From positions 1 through 64,000 of the forward strand of contig JAEUVS010000156.1 of NCBI GenBank assembly GCA_016786745.1: 64,000 nt of DNA. Direction: 5' to 3'. Below, in pieces: positions 40,630-50,672 of this stretch. The stretch is from Chitinophagaceae bacterium. Its GTDB lineage: Bacteria > Bacteroidota > Bacteroidia > Chitinophagales > Chitinophagaceae. Every line of letters starts with the position of its first letter. Positions within the stretch are counted from its first letter, which is position 1. The notes below the pieces were generated by a model. The model made no database searches and had not been told where the DNA came from. It worked only from the letters and a program-made list of their open reading frames with translations. Made by a program: the position numbers and the translations under genes.

Positions 40630-42765
40630 ATGCCGCAAGGTCCTTTATGGAACCTTCTCAAAGGTTTCATATTAATGCTTATAACCCTCAACTCCGGCAC
40701 CGCTTATGCCCAGCAACCGCCTGCGCCTGATCTAACCCACCCCCCGGTTATATTTCAGAATCAAACGAACCTCGATCACAAACTCAAACCCGAAAGTGAT
40801 TGCTCCAATGGTATCGACGACAACAATAACGGCCTCACCGACCTCAACGATTTCCATTGCTATTTTAACAGCAACGCGTTCCTGGACGTGTGTACACCAG
40901 GGAAAATTATCTGGATGTCCACAAATCTTGGTATCCACTGGGTTAATCTTGAAACAAACGAGCAACGGCTCGTAATGAATTTGAACGGCTACAGGTATGA
41001 TGACCTCACATGGGGATCGAACGGAAAATTATACGGCGCCGAATATTGGGGGAACATAGTTGAGATTGACCCCTATACATTTCAGCAAACAGAATTAAGC
41101 ATACCTAAGGGTCATTATTATTCAAACGGCCTCACCGGCGACGCGGCGGGCAACCTCTTTCTCTCTTCTTTTACAACATCGCAGCTATCGAATATACTCC
41201 GGTACAATCCCGGTACGCGGCAAACCGAACAGGTGATCAGTTTAACCGAACATGGACTCACCAGTGCAGGCGATCTTAGCTTCATCGACGGTTACCTCTA
41301 TGTCGCCTGTCTCGGTAACATCATCGCGAAAATTGATATCTATAAGAAAACGCTTCAGAAACTTCCGATTATTAACAGCCCGGTTACTGATGGAACATAC
41401 GGGATGACTTACCTGGGAGATGGCTACCTGTATATCAGTGACAACCTCGACGCAATATACCGGGTTGATATAAATACCATGGAGGCCAGTCTTTACACCA
41501 AATTCAATCTTGATAATTTTTTTGTTCTCGGGTTTACCAGCTATTATGATTTGTGTAATGGGCCGGGTTGCAAAGCGAAACTAAATATCACTACCGACGG
41601 CTTTCCACCCTATTGTTCCAACAAAGGTGTTGTAATCACTGCAAACGGTCGTGGCATTACAGGTGAAAGCGGTTATAGATGGACGTTACCCGATGGAAGC
41701 ATCTCCACAGAAAAAACATTGACAGCAACCAAAAAGGGAACTTACTATGTGCGCTATCACACAATGCCCGACACCTGCGGGGTCATAGATTCGATTGTGT
41801 TGAATATTGTCGAAGTGCCGTCGGTGAATTTAGGGAACGACACGATTGTTTGTGCCGATATTCCACTGAAGATTTTCCCAAAAATGAATAGCGATGTCAG
41901 CGAATTTTATTGGGATGATGGAAGCACTGAACTTAACCGGTTAGTTACATCGCCGGGTAAATATTGGTTAGAAGGTGTGAATCGATGCGGAGTTTCTGCA
42001 GATACAATTGTTGTTGTCTCCAAAACCAAAGCGCATGTGTACCTCGGCAGCGACACCTCAATTTGTCCATACAATTCGATTACTATCCGTAACAATGAAC
42101 GTGACGATCCCCACACTACTTACACATGGTCGAATGGAGAAACAGGAAGTTCAATAGAAGTGAACGGCCCCGGATTGTACCGCCTACAATCGTCGAACGC
42201 CTGTGGTACGCTTGAAGATGAAATTGTTATTTCCGGGAAAGATTCATGCGTGTGCCGCCCGTTTCATCCTAAGATAGACATCGGCAAAGACCGGTGGCTC
42301 TGTACCAATGATACACTGATGATCGCCAATTCGCTTCACGCTGATGGATTCCGGTATTCATGGAGCAGTGGTTCGCAGGATAAATCGGTAGTGGTGAAAA
42401 ATCCCGGAACGTATGTAGTTGATGTTTCCACTTATTGCGGTACCGTTTCGGATACGATTGTAATTCATCAGAAAATAGATGATTGCGGATGTTTCCTGTA
42501 TACACCGAATGCGTTTTCACCTAACCACGATTCGAGGAACGATGTATTTGAGGTTCGATCGAACTGTATTATCAAAGGAACCATCAGAATTTTTAACAGG
42601 TGGGGCGGATTGGTTTACACTTCTGATGATCTAAGCAAAGGTTGGAATGGCCGTGTGGGCAATAACATTCAACCATCAGGATTATATCTTTACAATGTGC
42701 ACTATGAATATGTTAACAGGCCCGGTAAATTCTTCAAAAAGGGCACTATAACACTACTGCATTAG
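40630..42765 (+). CDS. Large T9SS type B (gliding-motility C-term) protein
   Basis: This 711-residue exported protein has a signal peptide ending 'AYAQQ' (about residue 28). A beta-propeller-like segment follows (about 90-310, e.g. 'PGKIIWMSTNLGIHWVNLET'), then Ig/PKD-like repeats ('VSLNLGNDTIVC', 'VYLGSDTSICPYNSITI', 'IDIGKDRWLCTNDTLMI', about every 80 residues). The last 85 residues, 'NAFSPNHDSRNDVF' to 'GTIRIFNRWGGLVYT', are the CHU_C-type B sorting domain. An adhesive or matrix function at the surface is likely. Confidence 0.9.
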   Translation: MPQGPLWNLLKGFILMLITLNSGTAYAQQPPAPDLTHPPVIFQNQTNLDHKLKPESDCSNGIDDNNNGLTDLNDFHCYFNSNAFLDVCTPGKIIWMSTNLGIHWVNLETNEQRLVMNLNGYRYDDLTWGSNGKLYGAEYWGNIVEIDPYTFQQTELSIPKGHYYSNGLTGDAAGNLFLSSFTTSQLSNILRYNPGTRQTEQVISLTEHGLTSAGDLSFIDGYLYVACLGNIIAKIDIYKKTLQKLPIINSPVTDGTYGMTYLGDGYLYISDNLDAIYRVDINTMEASLYTKFNLDNFFVLGFTSYYDLCNGPGCKAKLNITTDGFPPYCSNKGVVITANGRGITGESGYRWTLPDGSISTEKTLTATKKGTYYVRYHTMPDTCGVIDSIVLNIVEVPSVNLGNDTIVCADIPLKIFPKMNSDVSEFYWDDGSTELNRLVTSPGKYWLEGVNRCGVSADTIVVVSKTKAHVYLGSDTSICPYNSITIRNNERDDPHTTYTWSNGETGSSIEVNGPGLYRLQSSNACGTLEDEIVISGKDSCVCRPFHPKIDIGKDRWLCTNDTLMIANSLHADGFRYSWSSGSQDKSVVVKNPGTYVVDVSTYCGTVSDTIVIHQKIDDCGCFLYTPNAFSPNHDSRNDVFEVRSNCIIKGTIRIFNRWGGLVYTSDDLSKGWNGRVGNNIQPSGLYLYNVHYEYVNRPGKFFKKGTITLLH

Positions 42766-42834
42766 GGCATTTCTTTCGGCCCTGCGATTTACTTCAGTTC
42801 ACCCGCGGGTTTAAGCAATTCATTCCTTTTCTCA

Positions 42835-42865
42835 TTGACACGCCGGGCTACGCGATCTACATTTG
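42835..42865 (+). promoter_or_regulatory. Putative promoter ATTG-N20-TACATTTG
   Basis: TTG at 42835-42837 lies 20 nt before TACATTTG (42858-42865), a perfect TAnnTTTG match. A start near 42871 would place the small frame at 42900 about 30 nt into the mRNA. Confidence 0.5.
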
Positions 42866-42899
42866 TGCCTGAATTAAAGAAACAAGAAAATAAAAATTT

Positions 42900-42998
42900 A
42901 TGAAACAGCAAATTTCTTTCGGTCTCACAATATTCAGTACGCTGGTATTGTTTATGGCAATCTTTGTAACGTATCTCGAGAGAGGCAGTCTAAGCTGA
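42900..42998 (+). CDS. Candidate 32-residue single-pass membrane peptide
   Basis: The frame encodes a peptide starting MKQQISFGLTIFSTLVLFMA and ending LERGSLS. It has one strongly hydrophobic segment (about 6-24) with positive residues at the N-terminal side. A good promoter lies upstream and the sensor-kinase gene begins 0.2 kb downstream. It could be a small membrane partner of that kinase or a toxin-like peptide. No homologue can be cited. Confidence 0.4.
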   Translation: MKQQISFGLTIFSTLVLFMAIFVTYLERGSLS

Positions 42999-43202
42999 TA
43001 CGCGACTAAACCTCTACGCTTATTCGCGATCCATAGAAACACTTACCGTAAACGGAGAAAACTCATTTATTGGCGACATATATTTTGGCTTTTATTACAA
43101 CATTCTGGCGATCCTGCGTTGTTATACCAGGAAAATTGCCTGAAACTCACGGAATTCAGGTGATCGTGATCAATTCAAATTCCTTCAAAAGCCAAACACC
43201 TT
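42999..43202. other. Spacer upstream of the hybrid sensor gene
   Basis: About 200 bp between the small membrane frame and the hybrid kinase. No hairpin terminator or clear promoter was seen, so the kinase may be transcribed from the promoter at 42835. Confidence 0.3.
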
Positions 43203-46200
43203 ATGAATGTTCGCCGGTGCTGCTGGGTATTATGGGTATTTTTCATTGCGGTGCAAAGCTACGCGCAGAAGAACCGTCTCAGCTTCGAACACCTCACCTC
43301 GAACCAGGGTTTGTCGCAAAGCAACGTTCTCTGCATACTACAGGATAGCCGTGGCTTCATGTGGTTTGGCACGCAGGACGGCCTGAACAAATACGACGGC
43401 TATGAAGTGAAGGTCTACAGAAGAGACCCCTCGAATGCAAGCTCCCTGAGTAACGACTATATCCGCGACATTACTGAAGATAAATTCGGCAACCTGTGGC
43501 TCGCTACGTGGGGAAGCGGTATAAACAAGTTCGACAGAAAAACAGAAAAGTTCACAAGCTTTCAAAATAATCCGAACGATCTTAAAAGTCTTTTCAGCAA
43601 TTTCATCAACGGGATGATGACAGATCATGAAGGAATGATCTGGCTTGCTTCCGAATCAGGAATAGCCATCCTCGACCCGGGTTCCAACACTTTTAAGGGA
43701 TACCAGCACAAGGAAGGTGATTCTAAAAGTCTCGCGAGCAATCTCACGTCTGTTATTCTCGAAGATAGCAGGCACAACGTGTGGATCGGCACAAGCGGTG
43801 AAGGCCTCGAGATGTTCGATCGGAAATCGAATTCATTTCTTCATTTCAAAAATATCCCCGGAAACAAAAATTCTGTCGCCGGCAACACTATTTCATCTTT
43901 GTATGAAGACACACGCGGAAATATCTGGATCGGAACACAGGGAAGCGGTGTAAGCTGTTTCGATCCTGTTAAACAAACATTCAAAAACTACGTTGCTGAA
44001 AGCAACAACAAGAACAGTCTCGTTAACAATGTCGTATTCTCGATATCTGAAGATCATTCAGGTAACATCTGGATCGGTTCTGAAAATGGTGGAATAAGCG
44101 TGTTCGATCCGTTTTCCGGAACTTTCCAAACCTACAGGCAAAACACTTTGGACCAAAACGGACTCAGCAGCAGCTCTATAAATAAAATTTATACCGACCA
44201 GAAAGGAAACGTTTGGATCGGAACTTACAATGCGGGCATCAACCTGGTGAGCCGCGACATTACAAAATTTGTTCACTACAGGCATCGTGAAAACGAAAAC
44301 AGTCTCAGCCATAACAACGTTCTCTCCATTCTCGAAGATTCAAAAAACAGGCTTTGGATAGCGACTGACGGCGGCGGGTTAAATATGCTTGACCGGAAAA
44401 CCGGGGTGTTTACTCACTATAAACACCAGGAAGGAAATGCAAACAGCATCTGCGGAAACTATGTTCTGGCGCTGGCTGAAGATGCCGGTCACAACATCTG
44501 GTTAGGTACATGGGGAAACGGTGTCACTGTATTCAATCCCGACAAAAAGACCTACCGGCATTTTAGAAATGATCCGGCCAACCCGAACAGCCTCGCAGGA
44601 AACAATGTGTGGCACATATTCAGGGATCACAACAATGATATGTGGATAGGAACACTCGAAAAAGGTGTTTCAAAATACAACCATCTCTCAAACCAGTTCA
44701 CTACATATACACAGGAGGAAAACAATCTCAGCAGCAACAATGTGATGGCGATTACAGAAGACGCTTTTGGAGATCTGTGGATCGGAACAGATGGTGCGGG
44801 AGTAAACCTGTTCGATAGAAAATCCGGGACATTTACATCGTTTGTGCATGATGCAACCAAAAACAGTTTAAGCAACAACGGGGTTAATGCACTGTATGCC
44901 GATAAAACAGGCAAACTTTGGATTGGAACAAATGAAGGATTAAGCTGCCTGGATATTCACTCAAAAAAATTCAGAAACTATCACATCGCGGACGGTTTGC
45001 CGAACGCAACTATTTATGGTATTCTTGAAGACGATCAGTCTAAATTATGGCTCAGTACAAATAAAGGTTTGTCTCAGTTCGATCCTTTAAAAAACTCTTT
45101 TAGAAATTATGAACCTTCCGACGGATTGCAGGGAAATGAATTCAGGCAATCCTTCTGCAAAAGCCGCTCCGGCGCTTTGTACTTTGGGGGCATCAACGGT
45201 TTCAATGAGTTTTATCCCGACAGTTTAAAAGAAAATCCATATGATCCGCCATTGGTGCTTACCGACTTCCTCATTTCAAACAAACGTGTGGAAATCGGAA
45301 GTGATTCCACAGGATCACCACTAAAGCAGAGTATAACAGAAACCAGCGAGCTTACGCTGCCCTATAATCACAATGTTATTTCATTTCAATTCGCGTCGCT
45401 GAACTATACGAGCTCCAAAAGAAAAAAATATTCTTACATGCTCGAAGGATTCGATCATACGTGGAACGAAGTGGGCGGCCGGCGCACAGCTTACTATACC
45501 AACCTGGATCCCGGCACCTATACATTTAAAGTACGGGGAATGGACAACCAGGGAAAGTGGTCACCCAAGATGGCTACGTTAAAACTTATTGTTACGCCTC
45601 CATATTACATGACGTGGTGGTTCAGATTGATTGCAGCGATTACGGTGATATTCCTGGGAATCGCCTATTATCAATACCGCCTCATTACAATCAAAAAACA
45701 GAAAAAGGCGCTGCAGAAAGAGGTTCGCATACGGACCGCACAACTCGCCAATTCGACTGCCGAAGAGCGTAAGGCACGACAGGAAGCAGAGCAGGCAAAC
45801 AAGGCGAAGAGCGTGTTTCTTGCAACTATGAGTCATGAAATAAGAACGCCGATGAACGGTGTGATTGGGATGGCATCATTGCTTAAAAAAACGGCGTTAA
45901 CACCCGAACAAAAATTATATACCGATACCATCAGCACCAGCGGCGACGCGTTGCTGACTGTTATCAACGACATCCTGGATTTTTCAAAGATAGAATCAGG
46001 AAACCTTGAGCTGGAACAAAAAGATTTCAACCTGAGAACCTGCATCGAAGAGGTGCTCGATCTGTTTGCAGAAAAAGCCACTCAAAACGGTCTTGATCTC
46101 ATATACCAGATTGATGAAAATATTCCCGCAGATATTGTGGGTGATATTGTGCGTTTACGACAGGTGTTGATGAACCTCGTAGGCAACGCTGTTAAGTTTA

Positions 46201-47351
46201 CACACCATGGGGAGATATTCATCGAGGTGCAGCAGTTGCGGAAAACAGAAAAAAATCATCTCGAGCTTTTATTCAAGGTCAGAGATACGGGTGTCGGAAT
46301 TCCGGCAGACAAAATTGACAGGTTGTTCAAGGCGTTTTCACAGGTTGATTCGTCAACAACAAGAAAATATGGCGGAACAGGTTTGGGCTTAGTGATCTGC
46401 GAAAAAATCGTTACGCTGATGGGAGGAACTATCAATGTTCAGAGTACACCGGGTGCAGGCAGCACATTCTCATTCACATTGTTTACCGTTCCCGGAAAAG
46501 AAACTACCCGCGACGAAATAAATATGAACCTTGTTGGTGTTGAAGGAAAACGCGTGCTGGTAGTTGACGATAACTATACAAACCGGCTCATCCTGCAAAA
46601 ACTTCTTGAATACTGGAACCTTGTACCGGTGCTTGCAAGTACAGGAATGGAGGCAATTGAAATACTTAACCGCGACGATAACTTCGACCTTGTGCTCACA
46701 GATATGCAGATGCCGTTTATGGACGGGATAGAGCTCGGACGCGCAGTGAAAAAGAAGAGGCCCTCGATGCCTGTTATACTGCTGAGCTCTCTTGGAGATG
46801 AACGTAATAAAGACTATCCGGGATTATTCAACGCTGTGTTGACGAAACCGATAAAACACCAGGTACTTTGCAAATACATTCTGCAGGAATTGAGGAGCAA
46901 TGGAACCAAAACCCAGGTTGAGGAACGCACCGAAGCACAGCATGAGGAAGATTTTTCAAAACAATACCCGCTTCGCATATTACTCGCTGAAGATAATCCG
47001 ATCAACCAGCTCCTCGCCACAAAAATGCTCAATACAATCGGATACGAACCAGTTAAAGCGGAAAATGGCTTGCAGGTAATAGACCTGCTGAAGAGCGAGC
47101 GTTTTGATATGATCCTGATGGACGTGCAGATGCCTGAAATGGATGGATTGGAAGCGACTAAAATTATCAGGAGTAAAAATAGCATTCAACCGGTGATCAT
47201 TGCAATGACGGCAAATGCCATGCAAAGCGACCAGGAAGAATGTTTGAAAGCCGGTATGGATGATTACCTCAGTAAGCCGGTGCGTGTCGATACTTTGAAG
47301 TCGATGATTGAAAAATGGGCCATCGAAGCGCGTATGAAATCCGCTGGTTAA
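43203..47351 (+). CDS. Propeller hybrid sensor kinase with two receivers
   Basis: This 1382-residue one-polypeptide sensor has a signal peptide (about 1-22). Two seven-bladed periplasmic propellers follow (about 25-700) made of 'EDxxGNIWIGT' and 'FDRKxxxF' repeats, then a Y_Y_Y domain (about 725-795). The membrane segment is at about 805-825, HisKA is near 865-935 with His in '[11 protein letters not shown]', and HATPase_c ends with '[12 protein letters not shown]'. Two receiver domains (about 1115-1230 and 1257-1375) have Asp in '[11 protein letters not shown]' and '[11 protein letters not shown]'. Unlike typical Bacteroides sensors, no AraC HTH follows. Confidence 0.95.
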   Translation: MNVRRCCWVLWVFFIAVQSYAQKNRLSFEHLTSNQGLSQSNVLCILQDSRGFMWFGTQDGLNKYDGYEVKVYRRDPSNASSLSNDYIRDITEDKFGNLWLATWGSGINKFDRKTEKFTSFQNNPNDLKSLFSNFINGMMTDHEGMIWLASESGIAILDPGSNTFKGYQHKEGDSKSLASNLTSVILEDSRHNVWIGTSGEGLEMFDRKSNSFLHFKNIPGNKNSVAGNTISSLYEDTRGNIWIGTQGSGVSCFDPVKQTFKNYVAESNNKNSLVNNVVFSISEDHSGNIWIGSENGGISVFDPFSGTFQTYRQNTLDQNGLSSSSINKIYTDQKGNVWIGTYNAGINLVSRDITKFVHYRHRENENSLSHNNVLSILEDSKNRLWIATDGGGLNMLDRKTGVFTHYKHQEGNANSICGNYVLALAEDAGHNIWLGTWGNGVTVFNPDKKTYRHFRNDPANPNSLAGNNVWHIFRDHNNDMWIGTLEKGVSKYNHLSNQFTTYTQEENNLSSNNVMAITEDAFGDLWIGTDGAGVNLFDRKSGTFTSFVHDATKNSLSNNGVNALYADKTGKLWIGTNEGLSCLDIHSKKFRNYHIADGLPNATIYGILEDDQSKLWLSTNKGLSQFDPLKNSFRNYEPSDGLQGNEFRQSFCKSRSGALYFGGINGFNEFYPDSLKENPYDPPLVLTDFLISNKRVEIGSDSTGSPLKQSITETSELTLPYNHNVISFQFASLNYTSSKRKKYSYMLEGFDHTWNEVGGRRTAYYTNLDPGTYTFKVRGMDNQGKWSPKMATLKLIVTPPYYMTWWFRLIAAITVIFLGIAYYQYRLITIKKQKKALQKEVRIRTAQLANSTAEERKARQEAEQANKAKSVFLATMSHEIRTPMNGVIGMASLLKKTALTPEQKLYTDTISTSGDALLTVINDILDFSKIESGNLELEQKDFNLRTCIEEVLDLFAEKATQNGLDLIYQIDENIPADIVGDIVRLRQVLMNLVGNAVKFTHHGEIFIEVQQLRKTEKNHLELLFKVRDTGVGIPADKIDRLFKAFSQVDSSTTRKYGGTGLGLVICEKIVTLMGGTINVQSTPGAGSTFSFTLFTVPGKETTRDEINMNLVGVEGKRVLVVDDNYTNRLILQKLLEYWNLVPVLASTGMEAIEILNRDDNFDLVLTDMQMPFMDGIELGRAVKKKRPSMPVILLSSLGDERNKDYPGLFNAVLTKPIKHQVLCKYILQELRSNGTKTQVEERTEAQHEEDFSKQYPLRILLAEDNPINQLLATKMLNTIGYEPVKAENGLQVIDLLKSERFDMILMDVQMPEMDGLEATKIIRSKNSIQPVIIAMTANAMQSDQEECLKAGMDDYLSKPVRVDTLKSMIEKWAIEARMKSAG

Positions 47352-47357
47352 AATAAA

Positions 47358-47387
47358 AAAGGCCTCCGGCAAACCGGAAACCTTTAT
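47358..47387 (+). terminator. Terminator of the hybrid sensor gene
   Basis: Stem AAAGG-TCCGG / CCGGA-CCTTT with a 4-nt loop and a small internal loop (47358-47385) follows the stop directly, with a short T run overlapping its 3' arm (TTTATATG). Confidence 0.6.
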
Positions 47388-47463
47388 ATGTGTAATTGGG
47401 ATTAATCTGTTCCTGGATATTTGACCATATTTTTTAACCGGGGTTTAATAATGGCTTAAATTT

Positions 47464-49491
47464 CTAATCTCCCGAAACCGAAAATGTGTTTTTATTAATG
47501 CCCACACCAGTGATCTTCAGGGATTTCCATCCGGTAGGGAGTTTACTTTTTACCTGCACAATCCCCTTTGGGGTTATTTCGAGACCCCCGAATCCATTTA
47601 GTACAGCCTGCACCAGTCCTCCCGCGCCTGTGGCAAAATATGGATTGGTACCACCGGCTGTTTCAGCGATCACATTGAAAGGTTTTAACTGATTCGGCTT
47701 ATAGCCATTTTGAAATGCGGTAAACGCTTTTGCGCCATCGCCAAGCCGGGAGTAAAGAATTGTAAATATCGCGTGAGTCATAGCGGGCCCCGCGCCAACA
47801 CGGGGTTCATAATATTCCAGATCCCTTTTTATATCAGCAACGTTGGTCACTTCATGCAAAGGATATGCAAGCAGGTTGACGTCAGCCTGTTTTATTTTTT
47901 CGCCGTTATAAGTTGCATGCTCTTTTATAACTCCATCAGGAAATTTCAGTACAGGAATATTTGCCGCGACGTTCATCCAATCGGGATCCGCAGCAATGCC
48001 CAGGATTTTCGCGGCGTCGGTCGCATATTTCAAATTTGCTTTTGCGGCCGCGTTGGTGAACGCATTGTTATCTACATTCTCCGCCCACTCATCTGCCGCA
48101 ACAACATTTTTGATATCGTATTGGCCGGGCCCATTTCTCTCCACACGGCTCGCCCAAAAATCTGCCGTCGCGGAAAGTATTGGCCATCCTCTTTCTCTAA
48201 GCCATATTTTGTCCTGGGTAACGCAGTAGTAGTTCCACGCCGCGATAGCTACGCAGGCCGTGATGTGATGTTCAAATGGTCCGCTCAACGCCCACACCGG
48301 TGTTTCTTCCACTCCTGATTCAGCGCTTTCCCATGGAAACATCGCGCCTTTATATCCTTTGCCAAAAGCATTTCGTTTTGCTGCGGCCAATCTTTCAAAC
48401 CTGTACTCGATCATGCTTTTTGCAATTTCCGGGTGCATCATGAGAACAGCGGGATACATCCATAGTTCCGTATCCCAGAAGGCATGTCCGTTATAACCTA
48501 ATCCGCTCAATCCCATTGGGGATGGAGAATACGCTGCGCCTTCACGCGAAAACGCATACAAATGATACAGCATGGCATGAACATCCTGTTGCGATTGCGC
48601 ATCTCCTTCAATAATTACATCACTCTTCCACAAATCGTCCCACGCTTTGTTGTGAAATTGCAGCAAACGTTCCCTTCCCTCAAGTTTTGCAAAAAGAGTT
48701 AGTCGCTCCGCTTCATTGAGCGGATCGTCATGATGAGCCGAAGTAATAGATGTACCGGCAATTGAAAATTTATATGTTTGTCCTGCAGCGATTTTCCTGC
48801 TGAACTTTACAAGATGCATGTTGTTGTCCCACATCTCATGAATCACTCTCGGTTCATGTCCATGGTGCTCGGTAAATAAGAAAGTATTTGACGCGCACAT
48901 TGTCAATTTTCCTGTCGGACTTTTAGCGGAAGAAGTAAGCAGGCCCACTACCACGTGGGGACGGTCGATTTCGTTATAATAATTCTGAACATCCCGTAAT
49001 GCATCGGGAGCTTCCATCACGCTCGCCGCGGTGATATTTATATCTTTTCTTGCAGCAACAGAAACATCCATCAGCACAGTGTAGGGCAGATGACGCAAGG
49101 CGTAATAAGTATATGTAATGGTGGCTTTGTCGTTGTGCTGGAAAGTTGTGGTAAATGATGCATGACGCATATCGAGCTGCTGCGTCATTCCGCTCACATT
49201 GTTTGCACCAATCGATGCGCCATCAATTTCAAGACGCATATTCAACAGGTTAAAGCTTTTGAGGAAGTTGCTCACGCGGCCCCTGCCATATAAATCGTAG
49301 GCGCCGGCAAGTACAACATCCTTCACTTTCAGCGGCTCGGCCGAGGATACAATACCTACCATTCCATTAGCGACAGTTTCTCCGTAATAGTTAGCGGGGT
49401 CGATGGCGTCGGCCTTCAGGATCCATGGATCCTGGGCGTTGGAACAGAATGTGAAAAGGATAAAACAAAACTTAAGATAAAGTTTTCTCAT
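47464..49491 (-). CDS. Secreted glycoside hydrolase family 65-type enzyme
   Basis: This 675-residue enzyme belongs to the GH65 family of disaccharide phosphorylases and hydrolases (trehalose, kojibiose, maltose types). Start 49491 was chosen because it gives a signal peptide ('MRKLYLKFCFILFTFCSNAQ'); the upstream frame overlaps the oxidoreductase gene. The (alpha/alpha)6 barrel shows 'HAFWDTELWMYPAVLMMHPEIAKSMIEYRFERL', with the general-acid Glu in 'ADEWAENVDNNAFTN' near residue 467. Export suggests a hydrolase rather than a phosphorylase. The substrate is uncertain. Confidence 0.88.
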   Translation of the reverse strand: MRKLYLKFCFILFTFCSNAQDPWILKADAIDPANYYGETVANGMVGIVSSAEPLKVKDVVLAGAYDLYGRGRVSNFLKSFNLLNMRLEIDGASIGANNVSGMTQQLDMRHASFTTTFQHNDKATITYTYYALRHLPYTVLMDVSVAARKDINITAASVMEAPDALRDVQNYYNEIDRPHVVVGLLTSSAKSPTGKLTMCASNTFLFTEHHGHEPRVIHEMWDNNMHLVKFSRKIAAGQTYKFSIAGTSITSAHHDDPLNEAERLTLFAKLEGRERLLQFHNKAWDDLWKSDVIIEGDAQSQQDVHAMLYHLYAFSREGAAYSPSPMGLSGLGYNGHAFWDTELWMYPAVLMMHPEIAKSMIEYRFERLAAAKRNAFGKGYKGAMFPWESAESGVEETPVWALSGPFEHHITACVAIAAWNYYCVTQDKIWLRERGWPILSATADFWASRVERNGPGQYDIKNVVAADEWAENVDNNAFTNAAAKANLKYATDAAKILGIAADPDWMNVAANIPVLKFPDGVIKEHATYNGEKIKQADVNLLAYPLHEVTNVADIKRDLEYYEPRVGAGPAMTHAIFTILYSRLGDGAKAFTAFQNGYKPNQLKPFNVIAETAGGTNPYFATGAGGLVQAVLNGFGGLEITPKGIVQVKSKLPTGWKSLKITGVGINKNTFSVSGD

Positions 49492-49541
49492 TATGCAGCG
49501 GTTCGTTATGTTATCAACAAATCTACTAATACCTTTACTAT

Positions 49542-50570
49542 ATGGAGCTCGGAATTTACACGTTTGCAGATATAACACCCGATCCTGCGACAGGTCGGTT
49601 AAGCGCGCACGAACGACTTAAAAATCTTTTGGAAGAAGTTGAGCTTGCGGAGCAGGTTGGCCTTGAAGTTTTTGCTGTTGGTGAACATCATCGTCCCGAT
49701 TACGCGGTGTCTGCGCCTGCTGTTGTACTGGCGGCAGCTTCAGCACGTACAAAAAAAATCAGGCTTTCGAGTGCGGTGTCGGTTCTCAGCTCCGACGATC
49801 CTGTGCGCGTTTTCCAGGATTTTTCAACGCTTGATTTGTTGTCGGATGGACGCGCCGAAATAATGGCCGGACGAGGATCGTTCATTGAATCATTTCCGCT
49901 TTTTGGGTATGATCTTAAAGACTATGATACACTTTTTTCAGAAAAGCTTGAATTGCTTACGCAGTTAAATAAATCTGTAAAAGTAAACTGGAAGGGTAAG
50001 CACCGCCCGTCGATCAACAACCTGGGCGTTTATCCCCGGCCGTACCAGGATGAGCTTCCTGTTTGGGTAGCTGTAGGTGGCACGCCGGAGTCGGTGATAC
50101 GTGCGGCAAAAATGGGATTGCCGATGGCCCTCGCCATTATCGGCGGGATGCCGGAACGATTTGTGCCCATCATTGAGCTTTACAGGGAGGCCTGGAAGAA
50201 ATCAGGCCATTCTGCTGATAATATCAGGACAGGAATAAATTCACATGTATATGTAGCCGAAACATCGCAGCGGGCCGCTGATGAATTCTTTCCCTCATAT
50301 GCCGAAGTGATGACGAGAATTGGTCGTGAGCGCGGATGGCCGCCAACAACAAGAGCGCATTTTGAAGAAATGCGTTCCCCGCACGGTTCGCTGCTTGTTG
50401 GAAGTCCGAAGGAAGTAGCAGATAAGATCCTGTTCGAGCATAACATTTTTGGTAACACGCGTTTCCTGGCACAGATGGACGTCGGCACATTGCCCCACGA
50501 AAAGCTTATGAAGTCGATAGAATTGTTTGGCACCGAAGTAGCGCCATTGGTAAGGAAGGCTATCGGTTAA
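49542..50570 (+). CDS. LLM-class flavin-dependent oxidoreductase
   Basis: This 342-residue bacterial-luciferase-like TIM barrel starts '[15 protein letters not shown]' and shows '[71 protein letters not shown]' and '[23 protein letters not shown]'. These form the FMN/F420-type binding face. It is probably an FMN-dependent monooxygenase or reductase in the cytoplasm. It is divergent from the GH65 gene, 50 nt apart. Confidence 0.92.
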   Translation: MELGIYTFADITPDPATGRLSAHERLKNLLEEVELAEQVGLEVFAVGEHHRPDYAVSAPAVVLAAASARTKKIRLSSAVSVLSSDDPVRVFQDFSTLDLLSDGRAEIMAGRGSFIESFPLFGYDLKDYDTLFSEKLELLTQLNKSVKVNWKGKHRPSINNLGVYPRPYQDELPVWVAVGGTPESVIRAAKMGLPMALAIIGGMPERFVPIIELYREAWKKSGHSADNIRTGINSHVYVAETSQRAADEFFPSYAEVMTRIGRERGWPPTTRAHFEEMRSPHGSLLVGSPKEVADKILFEHNIFGNTRFLAQMDVGTLPHEKLMKSIELFGTEVAPLVRKAIG

Positions 50571-50672
50571 TCAGAGGGGAATTTGTAAGCCGTGTGAATT
50601 TTTTTCTACACCCTGTGGGGTCTGTTATTTGCACGAAAAATAAGGGCACCGACCACCTGGCCCATTACTCAT

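Noticed and set aside
49492-49578. Upstream start of the GH65 gene
   Set aside because: It removes the signal peptide from the N-terminus and overlaps the divergent oxidoreductase gene; ATG at 49491 is better.
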